The notes under the pieces are model-generated. The model was not told the DNA's origin. It ran no database searches and saw only the letters and a list, made by a program, of their open reading frames with translations. A stretch of 51,011 bases of DNA, from contig NZ_MCRI01000017.1 in the NCBI RefSeq assembly GCF_001720165.1, positions 1 to 51,011 of the forward strand, given 5' to 3'. Origin of the DNA: Methylophaga muralis. GTDB taxonomy: Bacteria > Pseudomonadota > Gammaproteobacteria > Nitrosococcales > Methylophagaceae. The number at the start of each line of letters is the position of its first letter. The first letter of the stretch is position 1. A program made the translations under genes and the position numbers. Positions 1 through 8,194 of this stretch are shown here, piece by piece.

Positions 1-34
1 ACAGAAGTTTTCTGACAATTTGAGGGCTATACTT

Positions 35-1360
35 ATGCTATCCAAAAAACACCTGCTGGCAGCCGCCATCGGTTTATCTCTGAGCTTTTCCACTCAGGCC
101 TCCGAGCTTGAAACACTTATAAATATGCTGCATGAAAATGGCATGGTGACCGATGCACAATACGGTCGATTGATGGATGAATTGGCAGCAAATAAAACTA
201 CCCAAGCTCAGGAAAAAGCCGCGATTGATGAAAAGCTGGCTGAAGCAACCAAACCCTCTGATGTCGAAATTTCTACTCAAGGTGGCTTAACGCTTAAAAC
301 TCGCGACGGTCAGTTTTCCACGAAAGTTGGCGGACGAGTTCAAGTAGATGCTGCGACTTATGGTGGCTCACCGGATATGGGCGATGGCACCGATATTCGC
401 CGTGCCCGATTATATCTTTCAGGTACTTTATATCGTGACTGGGGTTATAAACTGGAATACGAGTTTGATAACAGTTCGATTACCGATGCTTTTATCACCT
501 ACGACGGGTTTGAAAACTATCAAATCATGGTCGGTAATTTCAAAGATCCGTTCAGTCTGGATTATATGATCAGTGCTAATAACACCATGTTTATGGAACG
601 TGCCTTACCCACAGCATTTAATGCCGGACGGCATATCGGTGTGATGGGCGCTCGTAATAGTCAGTATTGGACAGTGGCGGCGGGAGTGTTTGGGGACACG
701 GTCGGCAATACCGGTGGTGAGGATGATGAAGGGTGGGGCTGGAGCACGCGTGGAACTCTTTCACCGATTAATGAACCCGGTAAGTTGCTGCATATCGGTT
801 TGGGTTTAAATTACCGTGATTTGCAACCAAACAATACCGTGCGTTTCAGTCAGGCACCTGAATCCAATGTGTCCGGTGTGCGTATTGTCGATACTTCTGC
901 AATTGATAATGCCGACAGTATGCTGAAAACCGGCCTGGAACTCGCCACAGTAATCGGGCCTTTTACTGCACAAGCCGAATATATTCGCACCTCAGTAGAT
1001 CGTGACAATATCAGTAATGCCGATTTTGATGGCTGGTATGTGCAAAGCAGTTATTTGCTAACTGGCGAATCCCGTCCCTATAAAAATGGCGTATTTGGTG
1101 GTATTAAACCGAATCATCGAGTGGGTGATGGTGGCATTGGTGCCTGGGAAGTGGCCATGCGTTACAGTTCACTGGATTTAAATGATGGCGCGATTAATGG
1201 TGGTGAAGCTGACTCAATGACGTTGGGACTCAATTGGTATCCCGTACCAATGTTACGTTTCTCGGCGGATTATGTGCATGTCTTAGATATTGACGGTGGG
1301 CCTGACTTTGATGGGAAAAAACCTAATGTATTCCAGGTTCGCAGCCAGTGGGCATTCTAA
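35..1360 (+). CDS. OprO/OprP-type outer-membrane porin
   Basis: Probable 16-stranded, trimeric anion-type porin of the phosphate-selective OprO/P family. The 441-residue product has a signal peptide ending STQA, then a short coiled-coil-like segment (about residues 20-70), then a beta-barrel rich in alternating aromatic strands and ending in a C-terminal Phe (SQWAF), as outer-membrane proteins do. An ATG at 35 was chosen because it starts directly with the signal peptide and has a purine-rich GAGGG about 8 bases upstream; an in-frame TTG at 20 would add an unlikely extension. It converges on the modA-like gene. The substrate is not readable from sequence; phosphate or other oxyanions are plausible because a Mo/W cluster lies next door, but that is inference. 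Confidence 0.85.
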   Translation: MLSKKHLLAAAIGLSLSFSTQASELETLINMLHENGMVTDAQYGRLMDELAANKTTQAQEKAAIDEKLAEATKPSDVEISTQGGLTLKTRDGQFSTKVGGRVQVDAATYGGSPDMGDGTDIRRARLYLSGTLYRDWGYKLEYEFDNSSITDAFITYDGFENYQIMVGNFKDPFSLDYMISANNTMFMERALPTAFNAGRHIGVMGARNSQYWTVAAGVFGDTVGNTGGEDDEGWGWSTRGTLSPINEPGKLLHIGLGLNYRDLQPNNTVRFSQAPESNVSGVRIVDTSAIDNADSMLKTGLELATVIGPFTAQAEYIRTSVDRDNISNADFDGWYVQSSYLLTGESRPYKNGVFGGIKPNHRVGDGGIGAWEVAMRYSSLDLNDGAINGGEADSMTLGLNWYPVPMLRFSADYVHVLDIDGGPDFDGKKPNVFQVRSQWAF

Positions 1361-1387
1361 AACGCTGACTTAACGTTCAATAACGCA

Positions 1388-2203
1388 TTAATCAGTAGCA
1401 AAACCATGGCGATGTAATATGCTCTGTCCTTCGGGACTAAGCATATACATCGCTAGTTTTTTTGTAGCAGCCGGTGCACCTCGCCGCATGATCAATCCAT
1501 ATTTCGCTCCAACGGCAAGGTTGTCTGGTAGTTGGATTATCTGCAGCTCAGGCAGCTCTTGTTGGGCCAATACCGCATTGGTGCAATAAGTCAGAAATAC
1601 ATCCGCGTTGTTTTGTTGCATCACCCAGGCATATTGATTTTGGTTTTCCGGAGCTTGGGGGCTGTCAGGTCCGCCAGTCAGTTGTTGGGCTTTGTTGCTC
1701 AGTAACTTAAAACTACCCGGATGAATCTGTTCGGCTTTGTGAAACATTTCCCAGGCATAGTCGCCACTGGGATCGTAGTTGGGTGTTGAAGTCCCTAATC
1801 GAATTTTTTTATCGAGCAGTGTTTCCAAAAAATTGTGGCTGGACAGTTCAATATCAGGTTGAGCCAAAGCGCACAGTTGATTCCGGGTCAATAGCGTTAC
1901 TGTTTCTCCCCAGCCTTGAGCGGCGAGAGTTTGTGGATGGGCTATGTTCGCTGAGATAAAAATATCAACATGCTCGCCAGTTTCAATCGCTTCTCTTAAC
2001 ATCCCACTCGGTCCGAACTGACTGTTAATAGCAATATCATGCTGTTGCCTATACTCAGTCAATATTTCACTGAGGACCGTTTTCAGGCTACCTGCGGCAT
2101 ATAAAATTATGACATCAGCCCTTGCCGTATTGAGTGGTCCAAGCATCATCATTATCACCCATAGAATTCGCAACATTGTTTGAGTGGTCATGTATGTTGT
2201 CAT
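1388..2203 (-). CDS. ModA-like periplasmic oxyanion-binding protein
   Basis: Probable periplasmic substrate-binding protein of the molybdate/sulfate-type (ModA, SBP_bac_11) class. The 271-residue product has a hydrophobic N-terminal signal, then VIILYAAGSLKTVL, the usual ModA first strand and helix (the ligand Ser follows the AAG turn), a GPSGML loop and a DIFISAN element. It is the last gene of a minus-strand operon, 9 bases after the di-heme gene. No modB or modC is beside it, so it must use a remote permease or serve as a sensor. Start is uncertain: three in-frame ATGs lie within the first ten codons and none has a strong ribosome-binding site; the most upstream is reported. Confidence 0.75.
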   Translation of the reverse strand: MTTYMTTQTMLRILWVIMMMLGPLNTARADVIILYAAGSLKTVLSEILTEYRQQHDIAINSQFGPSGMLREAIETGEHVDIFISANIAHPQTLAAQGWGETVTLLTRNQLCALAQPDIELSSHNFLETLLDKKIRLGTSTPNYDPSGDYAWEMFHKAEQIHPGSFKLLSNKAQQLTGGPDSPQAPENQNQYAWVMQQNNADVFLTYCTNAVLAQQELPELQIIQLPDNLAVGAKYGLIMRRGAPAATKKLAMYMLSPEGQSILHRHGFATD

Positions 2204-2212
2204 CGTTTTTTT

Positions 2213-3559
2213 CTATAAAGATTTGAGAAATTGCAGTAAGGCATCACGATCCGCTTTAGGCATATTGATCACCCCATCTCGACTCTTTTGACCTTCACCA
2301 CCATGCCAGAGAATAGCTTCCAGCAACGTTGTGGCCCGACCATCATGTAAATATCCGACCCTGTCACCGACCTTTTCTGCAAGCCCGATCCCCCATAATG
2401 GGGCGGTGCGCCATTCAGCTCCTGTGGCACCACTATCAGGACGATGATCGGACAGTTCTTCACCCATATCATGCAGTAGATAGTCGCTATAAGGCGCGAT
2501 AAGCCTATTGGCAAATGCTGCAGGTTTGGCTGTTGAGGATGTTTTGATCTGTGGACGATGACAGGCTGTGCAACCTGCCTCGTCAAATACCGCTCGACCT
2601 CGAATTACCTCAGGTTTAGATTGATCCCGTGGTGCTGGCACGGCCAGAAACTGTAAGTAAAAACTCACTGCTTGTAATTGCTCTGCTGTGAGTTCTGGTT
2701 TACCGCCTGAGACCGCTTGTTGGCAGGCTAATTGAACATCACTGCAATTTTCTTCAGGAAATAATGCTGAAGTGAGTCCCAAATCCGCCTGGAAAGCACT
2801 GGCAATCTGTTCATTTAAAGAAACGATACTGGCTTTATAACCAAAACGACCGATTTTGCGGGTTAGCGTGGCATCATCGATTATCCAGTTAACACGTCCG
2901 GAGATGCCATCGGCATTTGCATCATCGGCATCCTGCCAGCTAAGGATTTCCTGTTTATCAATCATTTCAACCAGACCCATCCCCACTAATGCCGGACCAA
3001 TGCGTGCTGATGTCAGTACCTCACCAAACTCACCATAGCCAGGGTTGACCAGCTTAATCGATGGTTTCCTTAAAGTGACCGTTTCACCTTCACTGAGCGC
3101 GATGGTGGAATATTCATAATGAATTTCGGCTCTGCCTTCCGCTGGCACGCCGGGGACAGCGAATTCCTGTAATTGCCCACCGTAAACTAGATGTGGCTCA
3201 CTATGAAACGGATTTTCACCAGGAATACTTAGCCTGACCAGCATCGAACGCATTTTTTCTGTGGGGCCATCTGGAGCATGGCCACGGCCATTTCCGGAAT
3301 GACAGGCTAGGCATGAAATGCTGTTATACAGTGGTCCCAGTCCATCAATATCTTCATCACTGGAAGGGGCGATAACCCACATCTGGTTAAACAGACTGCG
3401 ACCAGCGGCGAATTGTCCCAGCTTTTGTTCGCTATCCAATAATGGCATCGGCATTGATAATGCCCGGCGACTTAGCTCAGTGGTTTCCAGTAAATCCTCG
3501 GCATACACTTTTGCCGACAAAACTATGCCGATGAATATTAGTGCGAACAGACGCATCAT
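2213..3559 (-). CDS. Di-heme oxidoreductase-family protein (DUF1111/COG3488)
   Basis: Periplasmic c-type cytochrome of the di-heme 'thiol oxidoreductase-like' family. The 448-residue protein has a signal peptide (cleavage near VYA/ED) and two heme-attachment motifs: CLACH at about residues 83-87 and CTACH at about 330-334. The distal region GYLHDGRATTLLEAILWHGGE is family-typical. The start overlaps the stop of the preceding solute-binding gene by four bases (ATGA), showing translational coupling. Family members often sit near metal-uptake genes, but their reaction is poorly defined. Here it lies between a TonB receptor/solute-binding pair and a ModA-like protein, so redox processing of a transported metal or chelate is possible; that is inference. 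Confidence 0.82.
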   Translation of the reverse strand: MMRLFALIFIGIVLSAKVYAEDLLETTELSRRALSMPMPLLDSEQKLGQFAAGRSLFNQMWVIAPSSDEDIDGLGPLYNSISCLACHSGNGRGHAPDGPTEKMRSMLVRLSIPGENPFHSEPHLVYGGQLQEFAVPGVPAEGRAEIHYEYSTIALSEGETVTLRKPSIKLVNPGYGEFGEVLTSARIGPALVGMGLVEMIDKQEILSWQDADDANADGISGRVNWIIDDATLTRKIGRFGYKASIVSLNEQIASAFQADLGLTSALFPEENCSDVQLACQQAVSGGKPELTAEQLQAVSFYLQFLAVPAPRDQSKPEVIRGRAVFDEAGCTACHRPQIKTSSTAKPAAFANRLIAPYSDYLLHDMGEELSDHRPDSGATGAEWRTAPLWGIGLAEKVGDRVGYLHDGRATTLLEAILWHGGEGQKSRDGVINMPKADRDALLQFLKSL

Positions 3560-4845
3560 GATTTTGTAGTTAATTGCGCCAGCATGTTGAGGGCTTTGTC
3601 ATATTGCCTTTCAAAGGACTGGGCAAGCTCGGATTTAAATGCTTCACAGTTTTGCTGTTTTTTGACATCATCATGACGTTGGGCACAGTCCTGTAATACA
3701 TCGTTATCCATGGCCGGTTCTTCCACCGGCCACTGCTGCAATACGGTTTTTATTTCAGCTAATGCTGCCTGCTGATCGGCATCCGCGTTTTGTTGCAACT
3801 GATGCCATTGCTGCCAGGCCTGTTTTAACTTGTCATGATGCAGGGTAATCGCCGCATCAAACACCACGGCGTTGTACTCCCGGCGTTGCAATCCTGTTTG
3901 GTAATCATATTGATGGCGGATATAGCCAGCAAATGGGTTTTGCATCTTTGGTGCCTGGCTATAAACGCTGGGCCTAACCGGTAATTTGCGTAAATCGGGA
4001 TGTAGTAATAACGACTGCCCTTGCTCGGAAACAATAAAGTCCACAAAGGTATTTGCTGCTTCGGGCTGAGTGGCGGCAGATAAAATGCCGACATGAGCCG
4101 GATTAAAGGCCGTTTGTTTTGGATAGATAAACTTGCCATTGGCACCATTGGCGATACTGGAGGCAGCAAAAAAATCCATGGTAAAAGCCACTTTGGCCTG
4201 ACCTGCCAAGACGGCTTCAGTAGTGAACATGCCACCACGGCCCATTAAGTGACTATTCGCTGCAATCTGTTGCCATTGATTCCAGCCGGTTTGCCAACCT
4301 TCAGCCTGTAACAGCTGATCGATAAGCATATGGGCAAAGCTCACTTCGGATGGAATCGGTAAAGCGATATTGTCTTGCCATTCGGCGGCCAGCAGATCCT
4401 GCCATTGGTTGGGAACCGCCAGTCCAGCTTGTTTCAGCTTTTCTGGTTCAAAGAATAAGCCATATCCGGCAATTTCCGTTGCAATGAAATAGCCTTGTGG
4501 ATCCGATATCGCCGTATCACCAAGTAATACAGGCAAGCCTGTCCTGTTTTGCTTAAATTGGGCTAATTTCCCATGTGCTTTCAAGCTCAAAAATGTTCTG
4601 ACCGAAGGCATCCAAATCACATCTACATTTTCAGATTCCTCTTGCAGCAGCACTGACAGGGCATCATGCGGCCTGCGCCATAGAATATTCAGTTCGATAT
4701 CGGGATGGGCCTCTTCAAAAGCCTGCTGCATCACCATCACCACGGGTTGTGGATAGCTGGTCATGACATTCAGCGTGACTGCTTTTGCTACTCCAGAGAA
4801 GAGTAGCAAACAGGCCAGAGTGCACGTAAGCAGACTTTTCATCAT
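3556..4845 (-). CDS. ABC-type periplasmic solute-binding protein
   Basis: Extracellular solute-binding protein (family 1/SBP_bac_11-like fold). The 429 residues begin with a signal peptide ending VAKA, followed by VTLNVMTSYPQPVV, a typical first strand, and VDVIWMPS, a hinge-like segment. After about residue 320 there is an unusual Gln/Asp/Ala-rich helical C-terminal extension of about 100 residues. The start codon overlaps the TonB-receptor stop and the end overlaps the di-heme gene, so all are one operon. No permease or ATPase is adjacent. The nearest functional guess is an iron- or metal-complex-binding protein fed by the TonB receptor. The ligand cannot be assigned. Confidence 0.75.
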   Translation of the reverse strand: MMKSLLTCTLACLLLFSGVAKAVTLNVMTSYPQPVVMVMQQAFEEAHPDIELNILWRRPHDALSVLLQEESENVDVIWMPSVRTFLSLKAHGKLAQFKQNRTGLPVLLGDTAISDPQGYFIATEIAGYGLFFEPEKLKQAGLAVPNQWQDLLAAEWQDNIALPIPSEVSFAHMLIDQLLQAEGWQTGWNQWQQIAANSHLMGRGGMFTTEAVLAGQAKVAFTMDFFAASSIANGANGKFIYPKQTAFNPAHVGILSAATQPEAANTFVDFIVSEQGQSLLLHPDLRKLPVRPSVYSQAPKMQNPFAGYIRHQYDYQTGLQRREYNAVVFDAAITLHHDKLKQAWQQWHQLQQNADADQQAALAEIKTVLQQWPVEEPAMDNDVLQDCAQRHDDVKKQQNCEAFKSELAQSFERQYDKALNMLAQLTTKS

Positions 4846-6806
4846 TAGAATTGATAACTCAGGTTAGCGTAATAGGTGCGACCTGCTTCTGGGAAGCCTT
4901 CCTGATAGCCGTAATTTTTATCTAACAGGTTTTCAATTCCCATTCTGGCGGTAACACCCTTATCAAAGGCGTAACTGGCACGCAGTCCGGCAATGGTGAA
5001 TGCATCGGCTCGACGTTCTCCATCGGTGGTGGTGTAACGTTTGCTTTCATATTGGCTGGTCGCCGAAACGCTAAATGGTTGGGTAATATGCCAGGTGGCA
5101 TAGACAAAAACTTTATGGCGTGGCACATCAGTCAGTTTGAGATCGGAGCTTTTATTTTCACGATCCAGATAGCTGTAATGACCGCCAAATTCCCAATCGC
5201 CAAGCCAAAAGTCACTGCTTAATTCCATGCCCTTGGCGGTGACTTCGCCGACATTCTGGAATTGAAACAGATTAGAGGTCACACTGACTTCCTGAATCAG
5301 ATCCTTGATATCGCTGTAGAACACCGCTGCCTCGAAGCGGGCGGTGGTGCCAACTTTATGTACCCAGCCAGTTTCAATGGTTTTCGATTGTTCGGCTTCA
5401 AGGCCCGGGTTAGGCAAGGCAGATCCGAATCGATAGGAATAACGATCTTTTATAGTTGGGAAGCGCGATTTTTTCGATAAGGTCAGGCGGGCTTCATTAC
5501 GATCATCAATGTCGAGGAAGTAACCGATTTGCGGGTTCCACGAGTCGGCATCATTGGTCTCAAAAGGTTGGCCTGTGGCGACATCATCTGCCTGATCACT
5601 ACGGCGTCTGTCGTAGCTTGCGCCAGCCACCAGATATTGTCTTTCGGTCAGACGAATAGTATCTTCGATGGCAAATGAAACTGTCTTGTCCTGAAAGGTT
5701 CTGACCGGTTCGCCTAGATCGTTTTCTTTGTGTTCATCGAACTTATAATGGGCTGCCAGCTTAACGTCGTGTCGGCCAAGTGTTTTACCAAACTCAACAC
5801 TGGCGCCGTAGGTTTCATCATCGTAAAAGCTATCAAATGCATAAGGTCGGTTTTGTGTGGTGTAAGTGTCATCATCAAAGCTTGATAGCAAATTATCAAA
5901 GCTGTCGTAATACAGACGCGTTTTGATATAGCTATCGTCTCCAATGGCCGTATTGCTCAGGAAATATACGCTCTCTTTATCCCAATAGGGCCATTGCCAG
6001 TAGCGAACACGCACATCAGGATTATCACCGGCGTAGGGAGGCGTATTTTTTTCACCATCCTGTTTGACATAGCCGATAGCATATTCATCGGTTGTATTTG
6101 GTGTTAAACCCAGTTTGATATTGACCTTGGTATCTTTGCGTTCAGCATTGTTACGCAGGCCAGCGCTCTGGGCCTCGGTAGGATTAAAATCATCAGACAA
6201 AGAAAAACTGTCTTGCTGACGGTAACTCGCCCCTAACTGGGCATACCATAAACCTTGATTGCTGCCCAGATTCAACCAGGTACGTTTGCCATCACTGCCG
6301 CTGCGATCCCCTACGTTATATCCAGCTCCGATTTCTCCTTCGAGTTGTTCGGTGGGTTTGCGGCTGACTAAGTTGATGGCACCGCCAAGTGTATTAGGAC
6401 CATACAAAACTGAGCTGAAGCTTTTTGAAACATTGATCTCGGCTAAATCAAATGTCGTAAAGCGGCCTAAATCTACATAACCATCGTATGGAATATAAAC
6501 CGGAATACCATCAACAAATACTGGAACCTGACGTAAATCAAAGCCACGGACAAACACCATCTGTTCACTGCGTGCACCGATATTATTTGCCGTAATACCT
6601 GGCAGTCTATCCAGCGCTTGAGTAACAGTTTCACGATTTTCGTCACGCATGGTTTGTGCATCGATCGATGCTGAACCCAGTGCCGGAAGATCTTGGGTAG
6701 CGTTGACTTCGATGCGCCCTAAATCAAAAGTGGAATCGGCTTGAGCAATAGAGCCAAAGACGAGAGAGCAGGTGAGAAGGCTGATTTTAAGTTTGAAGGG
6801 GGCCAT
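4845..6806 (-). CDS. TonB-dependent outer-membrane receptor
   Basis: Gated outer-membrane channel powered by TonB. The 653-residue product has a signal peptide ending IAQA, a plug domain at about residues 35-155 (including LDRLPGI, VFVRGF, VFVDGIPVYIP and YGPNTLGGAINLVSRKP) and a 22-stranded barrel ending YANLSYQF with terminal Phe. The ATG at 6806 is preferred over an upstream in-frame TTG because the signal peptide starts there and a GGA motif precedes it. It is first gene of an operon with two solute-binding proteins and a di-heme protein, and a ModE-like half-site lies upstream. A molybdate/tungstate chelate is a candidate ligand; iron or lanthanide complexes remain possible. Confidence 0.88.
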   Translation of the reverse strand: MAPFKLKISLLTCSLVFGSIAQADSTFDLGRIEVNATQDLPALGSASIDAQTMRDENRETVTQALDRLPGITANNIGARSEQMVFVRGFDLRQVPVFVDGIPVYIPYDGYVDLGRFTTFDLAEINVSKSFSSVLYGPNTLGGAINLVSRKPTEQLEGEIGAGYNVGDRSGSDGKRTWLNLGSNQGLWYAQLGASYRQQDSFSLSDDFNPTEAQSAGLRNNAERKDTKVNIKLGLTPNTTDEYAIGYVKQDGEKNTPPYAGDNPDVRVRYWQWPYWDKESVYFLSNTAIGDDSYIKTRLYYDSFDNLLSSFDDDTYTTQNRPYAFDSFYDDETYGASVEFGKTLGRHDVKLAAHYKFDEHKENDLGEPVRTFQDKTVSFAIEDTIRLTERQYLVAGASYDRRRSDQADDVATGQPFETNDADSWNPQIGYFLDIDDRNEARLTLSKKSRFPTIKDRYSYRFGSALPNPGLEAEQSKTIETGWVHKVGTTARFEAAVFYSDIKDLIQEVSVTSNLFQFQNVGEVTAKGMELSSDFWLGDWEFGGHYSYLDRENKSSDLKLTDVPRHKVFVYATWHITQPFSVSATSQYESKRYTTTDGERRADAFTIAGLRASYAFDKGVTARMGIENLLDKNYGYQEGFPEAGRTYYANLSYQF

Positions 6807-6827
6807 AATTTTTCCGTTTATATTTCT

Positions 6828-6865
6828 CAATATGTTTTTGTATATATAACGATGGTTAACGTTAT
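6828..6865 (-). promoter_or_regulatory. Candidate ModE-like operator upstream of the TonB receptor operon
   Basis: The 98-base gap before the TonB receptor carries an inverted pair ATAACG (6846-6851) and CGTTAT (6860-6865), a TAACGTTA palindrome at 6857-6864, and on the minus strand CGTTATATATA, which resembles an Escherichia coli ModE half-site. The right half of a full 24-base ModE palindrome is poor, so this is a candidate only. The nearby ModE-like gene makes it worth recording. Confidence 0.35.
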
Positions 6866-6904
6866 GCTTTTTTTGGGTAAAGCCTCTAAAAATAACTTAA
6901 GGAT

Positions 6905-7711
6905 TTAGTCTGCTGGCGGAGACGCCGTGAAGAATAATGGTTGGTCATTAATTTTAAAGTTATCAATGATGTGTTTGCCCTGTTCTCCGGTTACAAAATC
7001 CATGTACTGCTTTGCCATAGCGGCTTGCACATGGGGGTGCTGTTCAGGATTGACCGCCATAATGTGATAGGGGTTGGACAACATAGATCCGCCTTCAAAC
7101 AGCAGCTGTAATTGCATTTTGTCCTGATAGGCGATTTGGGTACCTCGATCAGTTAATGCATAGCCTGACATTTCGTCAGCAATTTTCAGTACAGCGCCCA
7201 TGCCTTGCCCGGCTTGCACATACCAACTACCAGATGGGCTGATATTGGCGGTTTGCCATAGTTCGAGTTCCTTTTTATGGGTGCCGGAATCATCGCCACG
7301 GGAGACAAACCGGCTGCCGGATTCAACAATTTTTTGCATGGCTTCGCTGATGTTGTTAGCTGAAGCAATGCCGGCTGGATCATCTGTCGGGCCAACCATA
7401 ACAAAGTCGTTATACATAACGTATCGGCGGTCAATGAAATAACCTTTTTCGACATATTCCAACTCGGCTTGTGGTGCATGTACCAGTGCTACATCGACAT
7501 CGCCATTGGCTCCCAGTTTTAAAGCCTGACCGGTACCAACCGCAATGACGGCGACTTTGATATCTGTTGACTCGGTGAAAGCGTTGTTTAATACGCCTAA
7601 CAGGCCGGTGTTATCGGTACTGGTGGTGGTGGATAATTTGAGTAATTGTTCGGCACTGGCTGTAGAACTCAGCAAAAAGCTGATAAACAACAAGGAAAAC
7701 AAACGTTTCAT
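6905..7711 (-). CDS. tupA: TupA-like tungstate-binding periplasmic protein
   Basis: Periplasmic substrate-binding protein of the tungstate (TupA) type. The 268-residue product has a clear signal peptide (STASA/EQ) followed by LSTTTSTDNTGLL, the TupA oxyanion-binding signature, then VGTGQALKLG and the RGDDSGTHKKE segment, both conserved in the family. The ATG at 7711 was chosen because it begins the signal peptide and has GTGAG about 8 bases upstream. tupB and tupC are not in the window, so the cognate permease is unlinked or absent. It follows the ModE-like gene on the same strand with a 93-base gap containing a ModE-like palindrome. Tungstate versus molybdate selectivity cannot be told from sequence alone. 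Confidence 0.85.
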   Translation of the reverse strand: MKRLFSLLFISFLLSSTASAEQLLKLSTTTSTDNTGLLGVLNNAFTESTDIKVAVIAVGTGQALKLGANGDVDVALVHAPQAELEYVEKGYFIDRRYVMYNDFVMVGPTDDPAGIASANNISEAMQKIVESGSRFVSRGDDSGTHKKELELWQTANISPSGSWYVQAGQGMGAVLKIADEMSGYALTDRGTQIAYQDKMQLQLLFEGGSMLSNPYHIMAVNPEQHPHVQAAMAKQYMDFVTGEQGKHIIDNFKINDQPLFFTASPPAD

Positions 7712-7739
7712 ATTAAGTCTCACCACAAGCTGGAAAATT

Positions 7740-7763
7740 CGATGTATTCCAACATATATACCG
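7740..7763 (-). promoter_or_regulatory. Candidate ModE-like operator upstream of tupA
   Basis: A 24-base imperfect palindrome with half-sites CGGTATATA and CGATGTATT (6 of 9 positions symmetric) lies 29 bases upstream of the tupA start. Its span and CGnTATA-type arms resemble the Escherichia coli ModE operator. The site is read by eye only. Confidence 0.4.
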
Positions 7764-7804
7764 TGAGCTGTAAATGAATTTTTAAAAGGCGATTATCGAG
7801 GGGA

Positions 7805-8152
7805 TTAGAGCTTTAATTGCTCGGATAGCTTGTTCATTTCCTGTTCGATGGCTTTTTCAGCCTGCACTTGCGCTTGTCGATACTGGTGTAACACTTGTTT
7901 GCCAAGTTCTGTGACTTCCGCGCCACCACCATGACTGCCGCCTTTTGCGGTCAATACAATTGGTTTGGCAAAACTTTCATTCATCGTATTCACCAAATCC
8001 CAGGCGCGTTTATACGACATGCCCATGGCCCGGCCCGCAGCAGAAATAGACCCGTTTTGAATAATAGCGTCGAGTAAATCCGCTTTTCCCGGCCCCAACG
8101 CGACTTTGTCATTTATATGCAGCCGAATTTTGACAGAGGTTTTATAACTCAT
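7805..8152 (-). CDS. ModE-like winged-helix transcriptional regulator (DNA-binding domain only)
   Basis: Predicted regulator with the LysR-like winged-helix domain of ModE. In 115 residues it shows KADLLDAIIQNGSISAAGRA followed by MGMSYKRAWDLVN, the ModE helix-turn-helix, and the GGSHGGGAEVTELG wing. It lacks the C-terminal molbindin (TOBE) domains that bind molybdate in full-length ModE (about 260 residues), so it either senses metal another way or responds to a partner. It is divergent from nothing and sits just upstream of tupA and the TonB operon on the same strand, the likely targets. Confidence 0.85.
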   Translation of the reverse strand: MSYKTSVKIRLHINDKVALGPGKADLLDAIIQNGSISAAGRAMGMSYKRAWDLVNTMNESFAKPIVLTAKGGSHGGGAEVTELGKQVLHQYRQAQVQAEKAIEQEMNKLSEQLKL

Positions 8153-8194
8153 TGACTGCTGGACCTACTCAAGATCAGAGATGAAGAGTTGATT

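Noticed and set aside
4845-6806. Lanthanophore receptor (LutH-like) instead of a Mo/W receptor
   Set aside because: Possible because of xoxF, but the neighbours are ModE-, TupA- and ModA-like and no lanthanide-binding partner is seen. Left as an alternative, not called.
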